64,000 nucleotides of DNA from Ganoderma boninense (lineage: Eukaryota > Basidiomycota > Agaricomycetes > Polyporales > Polyporaceae): NCBI GenBank assembly GCA_002900995.3, contig CM035311.1, forward strand, positions 2,914,001-2,978,000, read 5' to 3'. This document shows, piece after piece, positions 1-13,649 of this stretch (position 1 is the stretch's first letter; every line of letters begins with the position of its first letter). Below the pieces are notes generated by a model. It saw nothing but the letters and a program-made list of their open reading frames with translations. It made no database searches and was not told the origin of the DNA. A program made the translations under genes and the position numbers.

Positions 1-1139
1 GGAAATGAACCGGCGCAATTGCTTTCGCTGCGCATTCCGCAGAACTTGGAACTTGAAGGGCGTTCCAAAATCCTTCCTGCACTTTGACACGTTCTTTGCT
101 CTTCTCCATCATGTCCATGTATGAAATCCCTGGACTATAACAAGAAGCTGAGTCGCCCCATAATCTAAGTGGGTATATGCGCAATTAATTCAACTACCAG
201 TACGTAGCTCACTGGCTTGGCACTTGGGGAACCCGTAGATTCCCCGCCCACCTGGGTACGGCTACGACCATGGCCATAGCCAGGCATGATGGTCGATCAG
301 ACCAGCTTAGACCCCGCTGGAAGTCCGCTAAGGCGTCAGAATTGAGAAAACGGCGAAACGCCTTCAGCTGTCCTTGGAACATCGCCACGGACTCGTGCGG
401 CAGGGAGCGCAAAGTCAGTCCCTCCTGCTCTAGTTCTCCTAAAACTCCCGGGAAAGTTTCTAATATTGTAAGTGTTTCGTAGACTCATGGCTGAATCCCA
501 GAAAGCAGGGGAAATGGGCAGAAATTCGCTGCTCAGGATAGTGGGGAGTCCATGGCGCCGAGCGGGACGAAGGCGCCGCTCTCGGTTGCCGAAACGTGAT
601 TCTCGGGGAAATATGGCGATAATCCCCTTTCGTAACCATAGCCATGCCCACAGCCAGTCAGGCGGGGAAGGCGATATTCTGCGTTGGACAAGGCTACCCC
701 TAGTGACCCTGGAGGCTCGCACTGAGGTAGGCGGATAGCCCACTTGGTGGAGTGTGGAGATCTTGGATCTTTCTGGCGGTTAAGGCACATCCTTGGCGGT
801 GGCTGTTCCCTTTGATCTCTTGGCGTGCGGCCGTTTCTGACCACCATGGCCGGACCCCGGATAATAATGGATTGGTGTGGATCCTCACACTTCACACACT
901 TCCTCGTCGCCATCGACATCTGGACGTCGACCCGCACTCTTTACACTCGCTCGTGCCCTTCTCATCCACCACCAATATTCGCAGCAACCACTTCTATTGC
1001 TTCATGACTAGGACTTGAAGCTCCTCAAATCTGGATCACTCCGCCTTCCCTCGTAACCTCCATTCGCAAATCGTTGGTCCAAACACCTTCGTTTTCCAAC
1101 TGCATCGCCAAAGGACTTGCAAACACGGGATATAATTAT
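1..1139. other. 5' end of window, no gene recognised
   Basis: Only short overlapping open frames on both strands are present, none with a recognisable motif or a splice pattern that extends it. The last few hundred bases are the presumed promoter and 5' leader of the GH47 gene that starts at 1140. I see no tRNA, repeat or transposon signature here. Confidence 0.4.
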
Positions 1140-3426
<2,287 letters not shown>

Positions 3427-3773
3427 TCTACCTGTACTACGTCGTGGAAATCCCAACTACTGTATGGGGCCTCCCAACGTTTCTCGAAGGGGGAACCATC
3501 TTTGTCACAGAGCCCCATGAGACCCTGACTCTGGGAAAGCTCAGCGGGATGACCGGCCCACCTCTCTAACCGGGCCACTGACGACGACTGGAGGAAGGTA
3601 GGTATACCGTATGGACGAAGTTGCGAAGTCGCGAAGCAGGATCATGCTATCTATCTTATCGCCTCCGTTGCTCCTCCGCGCCGCACTACTGTGTACACGA
3701 GCGAATGGAGCTGTCGATATATACCGAAGTGCTGTGCGGGTCGTCTCTTAATGGTACCACATAGCTCTCCCTG
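3427..3773. other. Intergenic, GH47 to S28 peptidase
   Basis: No coding signal is visible. This gap holds the 3' end of the mannosidase transcript and the promoter of the peptidase gene. A TATA-like tract (cgatatataccg) lies at about 3715-3726, some 50 bp before the peptidase ATG, in a position consistent with a core promoter. Confidence 0.4.
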
Positions 3774-5900
3774 ATGGCACTGGTGAAACACCGTTTCGTC
3801 TTGCTGGCTTGGCACTCGGTTCTCGCTCTAGGGCGATCCTTGCTCGCAAAGCCACCGAGCATGCGTTTTCAGGAGCATCTGTCACCCGTCCGGCGGGGCG
3901 AAACCGCCACAAATGAAGCGTTGTTCTTCGATGTAAGTCCGTTCCACGTACTCACAAGCGGCCACGGTGCTCAATGAGATGCGGGAAGATGCCCTTGGAT
4001 CATTTTGCAGACACACGGGGCACATTCAAGAACCGGTACTGGGTGAACGACACCTACTATAAATTAGGAGGGCCCGTTTTTCGTATGCTTCGTCCCCTGG
4101 GCATTCATTGACGCGTTTTATCGTTTACTAAATGGTGATGTAGTATTTGACTCGGGAGAGCAGGATGCAGAGCCTCTCCTTCCGTACTACTTGCAGGTAT
4201 GGCGACTCGATATTTTTATCTGTGACTTTAACATACCCAGGCGCGTTGTAGGAGTACCATGGCTTGTCTGCGACGATGCAGCTTGCGAAGAGATACAACG
4301 GAGTGGCAATCCTCTGGGAGCATAGGTATTACGGAGCTTCGCTTCCGTTTCCCATCAATGTATGTCCCAGTAACTGTTTATACTCTCCGGGTGAACGGTA
4401 CCTCTGATTTCGACGGCGAGCAGGAAAATACGACAGCGGAGCAGTGGCAGTTCTTGACCACAGACCAAGCCCTAGAGGACGTCGTCTACTTCGCCGACAG
4501 GTTCAACCTGCCCTCGGTCCGCTTCGACTCGGCGAACAGGTCGAGTTCTCTAGATGCGACTATGGAAAATCCTCTCCACCCGTCGAACACACCCTGGGTT
4601 TGGCTGGGGGGCTCGTACCCAGGCGTGCGCGGAGCTTTGCTTCGCGTTCGGAACCCTGAAACGATATTCGCGGTCTGGGCATCCTCAGCCCCCGTGCACG
4701 CGCAAGTCGACATGGCGGCGTACTACAAGGCCGCTGAGCGCAGCCTCACAAGGAACTGCTCGGCGGACTGGGTTGCAGTCACGCGCTACGTGGACGATAC
4801 CCTTGCGAACGGGACGGCTGCCGAGGCGGCGGATCTGAAGTTCAGGCTCCTGAGTGCGAGAGATGACGGCATCACGAAGGAACAGGCTGCGAATGCAAGC
4901 AATGTGGCCGCGGCAGAGGTCCTCATGGACCCGCTCAACTTCTATCAGGTGCGCATATATCGGAGTTTAGACCGTGGACACTTACCAGCGCCCGTATTCG
5001 CAGTACTATGGGTTCGAAGCTTCTGTTCTTCCATTCTGCAACGTCGTCGAGACTCAAAACTTCACGGAGACGCCATTCGAGACGGGGTTATCTGCCTCCC
5101 AGGGCATTGACGTCGCTCTTGACGCGTTCTTGACGGGGATCAAGCAAGTAAACTACGCCGCGATCCCCGGAAACGCCGACGACCCCATCGCAGACCACTC
5201 ATGGATGTGGCAGTACTGCTCAGAGTACGGTACGCATCATCTACCTTGCCTGGCGACCCTCACTCATCGATCCATGTGGCCGTCGCACGCAGGTTTCTAC
5301 CAACGTGGCGACCCTAACAACGCACTGTCCATTGAAACCTCCTTTCTCTCGCTTGACCTGTTTCAAGAGGAGTGCAACAGGGCGTTTCCGCAGGACCTCC
5401 CACCCGCACCCGCCATCGGGAAAATTAACAAGTACGGCGGATGGAACATGACACCTTCGAATGTTCTGTTCACCAACGGCGAATGTGGGTGGCGGGAGGT
5501 ATTTCTCCCAGTTTCATACCGATTGGCTGACCGTTTGTCTAGTCGACCCCTGGCGCACCATGGGACTTGCTTCCATCGAATCAAATTCACCCCAGCGAAC
5601 GCCGAGCGTTGCAGTGCCTGCGTACGTGGTATGTATTGATTTTCGTGCTTCGGTGCTGATAGCACATCCAGTTGTAACATCGAGCCTGCATTTCCGTCAT
5701 TCTTCGGGCTGACGCATGCGAACATGGTGCACGTCTCAGACCTTCGGGTACTGTTGACCCCCGACGCCAACCACACGGACTTCAAGACTGTTGGGTTCTA
5801 TAGCCCAGTGTCCCAGGAACCCTTCTATTCCGGACTGGGCCTGTTCGGATTGGCTCTGGACGAGTGGTTGCCCTGCTTTGGCAGTGTACGACACAATTGA
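3774..5900 (+). CDS. Serine peptidase, family S28 (Pro-Xaa carboxypeptidase type)
   Basis: S28 enzymes cleave after proline at protein ends, in lysosomes in animals and often outside the cell in fungi. Nine exons (3774-3932, 3989-4082, 4144-4196, 4252-4359, 4424-4948, 4989-5229, 5293-5484, 5543-5621, 5672-5900) join in phase to about 559 residues, a usual length. Residues 1 to about 25 resemble a signal peptide. Family landmarks in order are MPLDHFADTRGTFKNRYW, GGPVFLFDSGEQDAE, WEHRYYG, EQWQFLTTDQALEDVVYFA, the nucleophile motif GGSYPG (Ser about 202), FTNGEFDPWR (Asp about 459) and a histidine near 499 or 504 in THANMVHVSDLR. Several N-glycosylation sequons fit secretion. The intron at 4949-4988 is only 40 bp. 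The catalytic triad appears complete, so an active enzyme is likely. Confidence 0.92.
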
Positions 5901-6200
5901 GAGCCCTGTTTGTAGGATGGAGCCGTCTCGACGGTTGACGGGATAAACAGGAGCTCGGTACGTTATGTGTCTGACCCTCAAGGGCTTGCGGGCGGTTTGA
6001 TCATTGTAACTTCGATCGATTCTGTATCGTTACCACCACCGTTAGGAAGCAACTCAGCCTCATACATCGATGCTTGCTGCAGATTATACTGTTATCCGTC
6101 TACACCGTGACTGGCTGCGGCCTTCACGACGTCGGGGGTAGTGGTCACTGACTTCCTCTGCCAGATTCGGGTAGACCAGGCATCACCGCACGAAAGAAGC
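5901..6200. other. Intergenic between convergent S28 and F-box genes
   Basis: This is the 3' flank of two convergent genes. No open frame with family features and no repeat is visible. Confidence 0.4.
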
Positions 6201-7812
6201 TCAAAACGTCCCCCATGACTGTCGTATCGTCAGCTCGCTGTGCCGAAATGGAACTTGTACTGAAGTCAACATACGGGCGGGGTGAAGGGGCGCGGTTGTC
6301 ACGACTGAGACGCGCACGATGCCCTTGGCATACAGCTTCGGTAGGTGCTTCTGGAGGTCGTGGACGATGGGGATGCAGGAAAACGTCGGCGGGGCGACCA
6401 TCCCGATCTCGAACGTGTCCTGGATCGCGAAATGCACGACTTCCAGGTGGCGGAAATTGGGGTGCGCGAGGACGGGGTCGAGGAGCGCAAGGCCCTCGAG
6501 GTTGATTGATGGCGATGGGAGCTCTTCTCGATCTGCACTTGCGTCGATCTCGGAGTTCCACCGATGGATTGTGAAACACAGACGACGAATGGGCGAGCAG
6601 GCTTGCCGCAGAATGCGGCAGACGACGTCCCAGCCGATAGGTTGCAGGAGGGAGCGGTTGAACCGAGTTATTTCGAGGTCTTCCAGGGATGCGAGGTGCC
6701 CTAATGGTGTGGCAGCGCCTGTGTGAGACGAGACCGAATCGGAGGTCATTAATGGGCAACACGGAAATTCTGGAGAAACACCGCACCCTCGTGCTCGAAG
6801 GCGCACACCCTGAGCTCAGACACGGACGGAACGGACTGCAAGACGTTCACATACGAAGCCCAAAGCGGCGAATTGCTCGGGCAATCCACCGCAAACAGCT
6901 TCAATGTACGAAGTGACAGCCGCGAACGAGTGCCGAGAAGCCATTCGACGAGGGTCTCGGCGATACTTGCACCGTGATTTGCAACTGAGAGATCGAGAGT
7001 CTTAAGGGCGGGGCCATTGTGACAATCACCGAGCGCGGCTAGTTGGGCGGAGGTGGGTCCGGCATCCCATGTCGGGCAGACCATGATGAGGTGCTCGAGG
7101 GACGTCAGCGCGGCGAGTATCCGCCGAACGGTGTGGAATGAGGGGAAGGCGCAGTTCTTGAGCTCTAGGACTCGAACGGCGGATAATATGGAGAGCGTCA
7201 TGTGTATGCGGGGGTGCACGGAGAGCCTGAAGTCGCAGGCGACGAAGGAGAGCACGCGCAGGTTGGGTAGTTGACCGAAGAGCGTGTGTAAGGAGCCGCC
7301 TCCGAACGTCCTCTCCACAGAGAAGCCAGACTCGGACCGGGGGGTGAAGCGGACCCCAACAAGGATGAGTTCATGTACTTGAACGAGGTAGGGCTGGATA
7401 GTGGACGAAGATCTGAGGATGATCTGGTCCATGAGAGCGTCACAGCGTTTGAAATCCAATGTGATGGAGGAGAAGAGATGGTGTCTGCTCGCATTGACCC
7501 AATCGCGACAGACTGAGGAGCATGCACAGAGAGCCTCTGCATCTGGCCATACGAAGCCTATGATGGCATCGGTGAGTTCTGCAGGAAGACGGGGGGATGC
7601 GGAGTTCTTCTAGAGATACGAAATGAGACAACGGACCAGTATGACCAGTATGTGAGAAACATTGTGCTTACTTGTGGAAGGTGCGCAGGAGGGCAGTATG
7701 CCGACAGGACGATAGCAGCACTAATTGAGGCCTGAGGGGTCAAGGCCGTCGAATGTAAGGAGCCGTTGGCCCGACTGGAAAGAAGCCTAGTATATGTGCA
7801 GAATACCGGCAA
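6201..7812 (-). CDS. F-box protein with LRR-like C-terminal region
   Basis: F-box proteins dock substrates to SCF ubiquitin ligases through Skp1. Three exons read on the minus strand (7672-7812, 6763-7609, 6201-6718) join in phase to about 501 residues. The F-box is the segment that starts LPAELTDAIIGFVW at about residue 55 and runs through CSSVCRDWVNASRHHLF at about 92. The rest is a string of leucine-rich segments such as LPNLRVLSFVACDFRL and LEDLEITRFNRSLL, typical of the large agaricomycete F-box/LRR family. The exon 1 start (ATG at 7812) is the first in-frame Met upstream of a good donor and is the weakest point, since exon 1 has no domain to support it. The target is unknown. Confidence 0.8.
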
Positions 7813-8057
7813 GGCTGTGTCAACTTGTATGCATAGCTATAGTAGAGGTGTTTCGTTGACGTACCCTCACCAGAATCAGTGTAAATAGTAAAGATGGCCC
7901 CGGAATTTGACAGGAAAATGCAAAGAGAGATGGACTAGGATGTGGGCGCCGTTATGAGCTCGAATGGTGCACAGGATAGCGCAGCAGCAGAGATACCGTT
8001 GCATACATAGCCACAAGCAACAACGCAAATTCCACGTGGACGTTGCAAGGATGGCAT
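7813..8057. other. Spacer between two tandem F-box genes
   Basis: A short 245-bp spacer on the promoter side of the 6201-7812 gene. Nothing else is recognised. Confidence 0.35.
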
Positions 8058-9854
8058 CTAAAGTTGTTGATCATTTTTCACCCACGCATTTCCGAACACG
8101 ACGTCTGACACAAGGCCTTCAAGCCGAAGGAGATATTTCTCCCCGATGGCAACCTGAGCCACCCGATGAAGCTCCAGACGCAACTCCTTCAATAGAGCAC
8201 CCCGATCTGCGCGGTAGAGGAGGGAGCGAACGAGAGGATCGAATACGAGGTCCACCAGGTCCCCCTCCAAGCGACCCCACTCGTCATTGAGGGTGATACG
8301 CTCCAGCCCTTGGCAGACAACTGGGCCATCCGTGGGACTCGCGAGCGAAGCCTCCAGGAAGCCGGCGGGGAACGCCTCGTCGGCATCGACCTCGAGTGAA
8401 ACAAGACAGGGGAAGGCACGGAGGAGGCTGGCCCAACCGCCCTTGCCGGAGTCGGTGGATATGCAATACCCCACCGTCTCCAGATGCGTCAACGGCGCGG
8501 AGCCGAAGAGCGCGAGGAAGTCAGCCATACAGAAACATAGGAGATCCTCCCATTGTCGACCCATTACCGAGGCAAGGCTGAGCTTCATGAGGGACGTCTC
8601 GCCTGGCTCTGGTATCTTTGAGTGGCATTCGATTGTGTACTCCTCATGTGTGGCCGACAATCTGCCCCACGTGACACTCGTCAGTTGCGGTAGCGAGGTC
8701 CGAAGGTTCATGGGCAACACGACGCAGAGGGTGTCGTCCTGCTCGTATTCTGGGTCATCTATATTCGCTGCTATTGAAAGCGAGGTCATCGGGATGGCAA
8801 TTCGGGAAAGGAACTGCGTCGTTAGCGTCGGAAGGTGGTTGTAGAGGCCCAAGGAGCGGAGGCATGGGAGAGATCGCGGTGGTCCGATGTTTTCATTCTC
8901 GGATAGATGTTGGAGGAAATCGTCGAGTTCGAGATGTCTGAGACCAGTGTTTTCTGACAAGAACCGTGTGAATTCTTCAAGGGACCAGTTGAAAATGCAC
9001 CCCTTCAGCGACAGCCTACGAATGTGACTGTAGAACGATGGGTCCCCACTGGGAAGGGAGGCGTGAACAACTTGCAAGTCGCGGAGGTTAGGAAATCGTT
9101 GCTGGGTGATCCCCAGATCCAGCATCCCGCTGTCAGAAGGCAGATCGTGACGGGCGTCGATGATCTCCAAGGATTCTAGGATGGGCAAGTTTGCGCGGAT
9201 AACTTGAAGCGCGGCTGACGACCAGTATTGCAGGCGGAAGGAGCGGAGGCGATGATAGTGGGGTTCCAGAAGGGTCACATGTTCTTCAATTAAATCGTCG
9301 GAAAATGAGACGTCTATGATGGCACCGTTGGAACGCGTGAGCGAGAGCTCCAGCCAGGCTATCTCCTCCCCGACGTCAATGGTGCGCCAAAGTATCGGGG
9401 TTGCACGTATCACGTCACACCAACGACGGCAGACGAGCATGAGCCTTGGCCATTGACCTTTTTCTGGAGCGGCTTTGAAGTAGTCATTATGATCGATATC
9501 GTCCTTGTTGTTCGATGGAAGCCGCCGGCTGGAGTAGACGAAGATCAGAACGAGTATCTCAACCGGCAGCTGCGTGACCATCAGAGAACGGTTCCAGCGG
9601 GACTTCAGCTCCAGCCGTTCAAGGAAAATTTCGCGGTCTTTGATATCCAGCTCGTCCAGACGTTCCTTGAGTCCTTGACGGACCTCATTGAGCGGCGGCG
9701 GGGCAGGCACATGGGGACGAGTGTCGAGTTTGTTAGGGGCGACGATGACCTCCTCCTATATGTACGACAACGATGGGTTTGATTAGAATGCAAAATGCTG
9801 GGCGAGAAGACGAGCTGTACCAACAAAGCTCAGCAAAGATGATTTCGCACTCAT
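8058..9854 (-). CDS. F-box protein, coiled coil plus F-box plus LRR-like region
   Basis: The main exon (8058-9755) is one long frame. A 30-nt first exon (9825-9854), encoding a ten-residue start, joins it in phase across a 69-bp intron, because the long frame itself has no ATG at its 5' end. The product is about 575 residues. Residues about 36-68 are charged and helical (RQGLKERLDELDIKDRE), the coiled coil commonly found before the F-box in basidiomycete proteins. The F-box starts at QLPVEILVLIFVYSS (about 72) and contains LMLVCRRWCDVIRATPILW. The rest is LRR-like. The segment APLTHLETVGYC near the C-terminus is also found in decayed form in the fragments at about 29.2 and 46.7 kb. The expected role is substrate adaptor for an SCF ubiquitin ligase. 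The tiny first exon is tentative. Confidence 0.82.
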
Positions 9855-10919
9855 CGAGACGTATACACGGTGAGCATGAGGGCGCTCCGACCTAGAAAAG
9901 TGCAGGGGTTGGACCAGGACAGAGCTATGCGCATGATGCCCAGCTCCGCGAAAGTCCGGCTAGTGCCAAGGGTCCTTTCGATGATGTAACCAGGCCCAGA
10001 CCTACTTATTAGTAACTACTAAGACTTATGGCAATAAGTATTTGGTTACTTATTTAAATCAAGCTGATCTGTTATTTGGCGCCGCGCGGCCTAGCGGCTC
10101 GAAACTCGACTTCAACCACCACTCAACCCACTGTGAGCCTCTCTTTTCCTGCGGCACTACGTTTTCAAAATATATTGGTACGTGCGCGAGTTTCCCGTGG
10201 CGTGGAGGATATAGAAAGCTTACCTGAGTGGCAGCACAGTAGGGAAGGGCGCGGGCGGCAACAGCTGCTCCAATGGACTCAAGGACGTTTGCCACGGGCG
10301 AACTTTTTGGACCATTTGAACTCTCCACTACATGGTAAATGATATTTCTAGGATTGCCTGAAGGATAATTTTGTGGAAGTTTGATGCTCTGACGCCTCTG
10401 AACGGTGTCCGACGGGGTCTATCTACATAGTGCAAACACCTGAACTGTCAGCCTCCTGCCCACCGCGTCTTCTATGCTGCGCTCATTGATTCCATACAAC
10501 CGTACGCGTATAATCTCCACGAGTCCGCCTTCAGCCACCCCCATCGCGTCTCCTACTCGGGGCAAGTTCATGTGGCGCCTCAAGCATGGCGCTCCGGGCT
10601 TTCTCGACCATCGAGGAGAACCTTCGTAGACAGGGCACAGTCGGTGGGTCTGACTGCCGGTTCGTGCTGCGCTGCCTGACGCTAATCCACCTTCCAGCGC
10701 CCACGCAGCAAAACAAGACGCGCGCACCAAGTATCGGATCACTTGTTAAACGCAAGTCAAAGAGATGGGAGGTGGGTGGGTATTCGGTTCTGTCTGCGAG
10801 AGACTTTCCATTGCACCCCCGTCATTGACCTTGGTCTGCCTGGTCCACACTGAAGGGATACTACCCTCTCTCCGAGTCGCTAGTGTATCCCCCACCTAAG
10901 TGCTTTACCAGCACTCGAC
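9855..10919. other. Intergenic, F-box to sedolisin
   Basis: About 1.06 kb with no gene I can support. Open frames here are short and overlap on both strands without motifs. A small AT-rich patch lies at about 10000-10070. The region separates divergent genes and must carry both promoters. Confidence 0.4.
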
Positions 10920-13175
10920 ATGCTAGCGGCGGTTGCATTGCTCCTTGTTGCTACACCGGCGTTGGGTCGCAACGTTCGACGATCCAGGCTCGTGCCTCGC
11001 AGTCAACTCGCCTCGATTCCTTCAGGCTTCTCGATCAGCACAAGGACACCGGTACTCGACGAGTACATACTGCACTTAACCATCGGGTTGCCGTCTAACG
11101 ACACAGAAACTCTCCACGCCACATTGCTAGACGTCAGCGACCCCTCGAGTCCGAAATATGGGCAACATCTCTCCAAAGCTGAGGTGCGTTGCGTCGGCCT
11201 CTGGCTTCTCAACGATCAACTCGACAGCCCGGCATTAGGTGGCCCAACTGGCTTCCCCGAAGACTGACAGCGTCAAGGCTGTCACCGACTGGCTCAGAGA
11301 CCATGGCCTCTCGGTGGAGTCGCGCTCGTACTCGGGCGAAACACTGACCGTCCACGTATCCGCAGCGCATGCGAACCCCATCCTCGCCGCCAACTTCACG
11401 GCGTACACGCACGATGCCACAAGCACAACCATGGTCCGCACACTATCGTACTCCTTACCCGCGCATTTGCATGAACACGTTGCTTTTGTTTACCCTACAA
11501 CCCAGTAAGGTTTCCTACGTACGCGTCTATGGTCATCGTGCTCAACATGTGTAGATTCGACGCTCCGGTGCGCCTCGGGGCAGCAGTCGAGGTCTCATTA
11601 CCGCAGTTACCACCTCGGAGCGCCGAGAGTGCGTCAGCGGTGCCCGCCTCATGCGCAACCAGTATCGACCCCCGCTGTTTACAGGCACTCTACGGCATCC
11701 CCACAACGCCGGCCACCTCTTCAAGCAACAGCCTGTATGTGAGTGGCCTTGGGGGGACGAGCGCCAGCCGAAATGATCTGCAGGTCGGTCGGCATCGTAG
11801 TCGCTCAGGCCCAGCTGCTATCTTTACTAGGCTAACAGACCTGGCGCTGCAGGCGTTTCTTGCAGAGTTCAGGCCCGACATCAAGAATGGGACGTATGCC
11901 TCTCTATCCGTTGCCGGAAGTTCAGACACGGGAGAACCGAGCGACGAAGGGGTAACCAGTTATTTGCTGTACGAAATTTAAGGCTTGTTCATCATCTCAA
12001 TTCGCAGAATTGCGATACCCAATACACCGTGGGTCTGGCCACCAACGTGTCTGTGACATACACCATCGCTGGAAGCAATTCAAGCGGCGTCACGTTCGGC
12101 GATCTACTGAACACCGCAGCGTACCTGTTAGAGCTGGACAACGCGCCTCTGGTCGTCACCACGAGCTACGTCTTTGACGAGCCAGGCGACTCTGAGTCGA
12201 TCCAGGTGTCGCAGTATGTTCTCCCTTCCGTTTTTCTATTTGTGGAAGATGACGAACCTCCGTCCAGGACATTGTGCAACTACTATGCCCAGCTCGGTCT
12301 CCTCGGAACATCGGTCATATTTGCCTCAGGGGACAATGGAGCTGGTGGCGGCAGTTCGGGTGGGAACAGCAGCTGCCAGAGTCTGGCACCGTTTGTGCCA
12401 TCGTTCCCATCCACCTGCCCGTTGTAGGTGTCTTCTAGGCGGTGCCTCCCTCGCACAGACGTATCTCATATCGAGTTCATCCTCCCTAGTGTTACATCTG
12501 TCGGTTCAACCCAAGGCATCAAGCCCGAAGTTGCTGCGGGTTTCTCGTCTGGTGGTTTCTCAAACATCTTCTCCCGGCCATCGTACCAGGAGAATGCAGT
12601 CAGCGCTTTCCTGCAAAGACAAGGGAGCGCAAGTGCCGGGCAATTCAATGCCAGCGGGCGCGCCTACCCTGATGTAGCCACTCAAGGCGTGAACTTCGAC
12701 GTCCGTTTTGGCGGGAAGGCGTACAGCTTCAGCGGAACGAGCGCGTCAAGCCCGACGTTCGCGAGCATCATCGCGCTGGTCAACGACCGGCTGCTCGCTG
12801 CCGGAAAGAGCCCGCTCGGGTTTTTGAACCCCCTCTTGTACTCGAATGCCACTGTCGCGTTCAACGACATCACCGCCGGAGATAACCGTGACTCTGTGTG
12901 TGGCGCAGGGTTCAATGCAGAGGTTGGGTGGGACGCGGTGCGTACTTGTACTTCTTACTATGCGGTGACGTGCGTACTGATATCCGCGGATTAACCTACA
13001 GGTCACTGGGCTGGGGACACTAGATTTCAATAAACTACTCAATGTCGTGGCAGGTCCTGTGGTGAGAGGAAACCTTCAGAGTAGTGCGACACCGAGGCTA
13101 TGGGTTCCTGGCAGACTCATGCACATTTTTATCTGGACATTTGCGGGAGGAGTCTTACGTAGCAGTCTCGTGTAA
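10920..13175 (+). CDS. Sedolisin / tripeptidyl-peptidase-like protease (family S53)
   Basis: A secreted acid protease made as a proenzyme. Eight exons (10920-11183, 11239-11504, 11555-11783, 11853-11951, 12008-12213, 12268-12423, 12490-12937, 13002-13175) close in phase to about 613 residues. Residues 1 to about 16 are a signal peptide (MLAAVALLLVATPALG). The pro-domain follows, with SSPKYGQHLS typical of the family. The mature domain begins near CATSIDPRCLQALYGIP. The Ser-Glu-Asp triad is present: E285 and D289 in EGNCD, and Ser491 in SGTSASSP. The oxyanion Asp377 is in ASGDNGAG. The usual calcium-site tail is seen in FNDITAGDN and GWDAVTGLGT. About 40 residues follow that last motif, longer than usual, so the final stop or a further intron near 13058 is open to doubt. 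The start is the ATG at the signal peptide. Confidence 0.92.
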
Positions 13176-13441
13176 GTAGTAATATGGCTTCGTCGCTCTG
13201 TACTGACAGGGTTTGGAGCCGCAACCTTCTCAATGTGTTTCGTTCTAATCAGTATGTATCCCGGTGACAACACACTGTCAGGAGACGTCCTGCCTACAAC
13301 ATGCTCGAACTTGATCCCAACAAATGCCTTATTCTCAAAACCAGGAACAATGCCTCCCACCTGTCGTCAGCGGTGGACTCGGATTTCGTACTCGTATGTC
13401 GGGGAGCAAGCTTCGAGGGTTGGCAGGAGCAAAAAGGGTAG

Positions 13442-13524
13442 CTCTCTGTCGGGGAGTCGAACCCCGCTTTCGCGCGGCCAGGATTAATGACAGGCGCGTG
13501 TACTAACCGATATACTAACAGAGA
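13442..13524 (-). tRNA. tRNA-Asp (GTC) with an 11-nt intron
   Basis: The minus strand folds as a full cloverleaf. A seven-base-pair acceptor stem joins TCTCTGT to ACAGAGA with discriminator G. The D arm contains TAGTATATCGGTTAGTA. The anticodon stem is CGCGC/GCGCG with loop CTGTCA, giving anticodon GTC. The T arm is CGGGG-TTCGACT-CCCCG. Eleven extra bases (TTAATCCTGGC) sit one nucleotide 3' of the anticodon, the canonical intron site, so the mature RNA is 72 nt before CCA. It lies about 125 bp upstream of TRM82, on the opposite strand. TRM82 itself encodes a tRNA-modification subunit; the adjacency may be chance. Confidence 0.93.
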
Positions 13525-13649
13525 TATAGTTTACATCGCTCGCGACGTCTATGACGTCGTTGTATCGGTGCCAAAATCTTCGGTGCAATTCACCCCGTTT
13601 TGCCGAGTTGGCTCGAGCCTCTTGGCTCAGGCTACTATCTCATGCTATA

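Noticed and set aside
10042..10828. Short frames on both strands as possible small genes
   Set aside because: No motifs, poor start context and no splice extension. They overlap each other on both strands.
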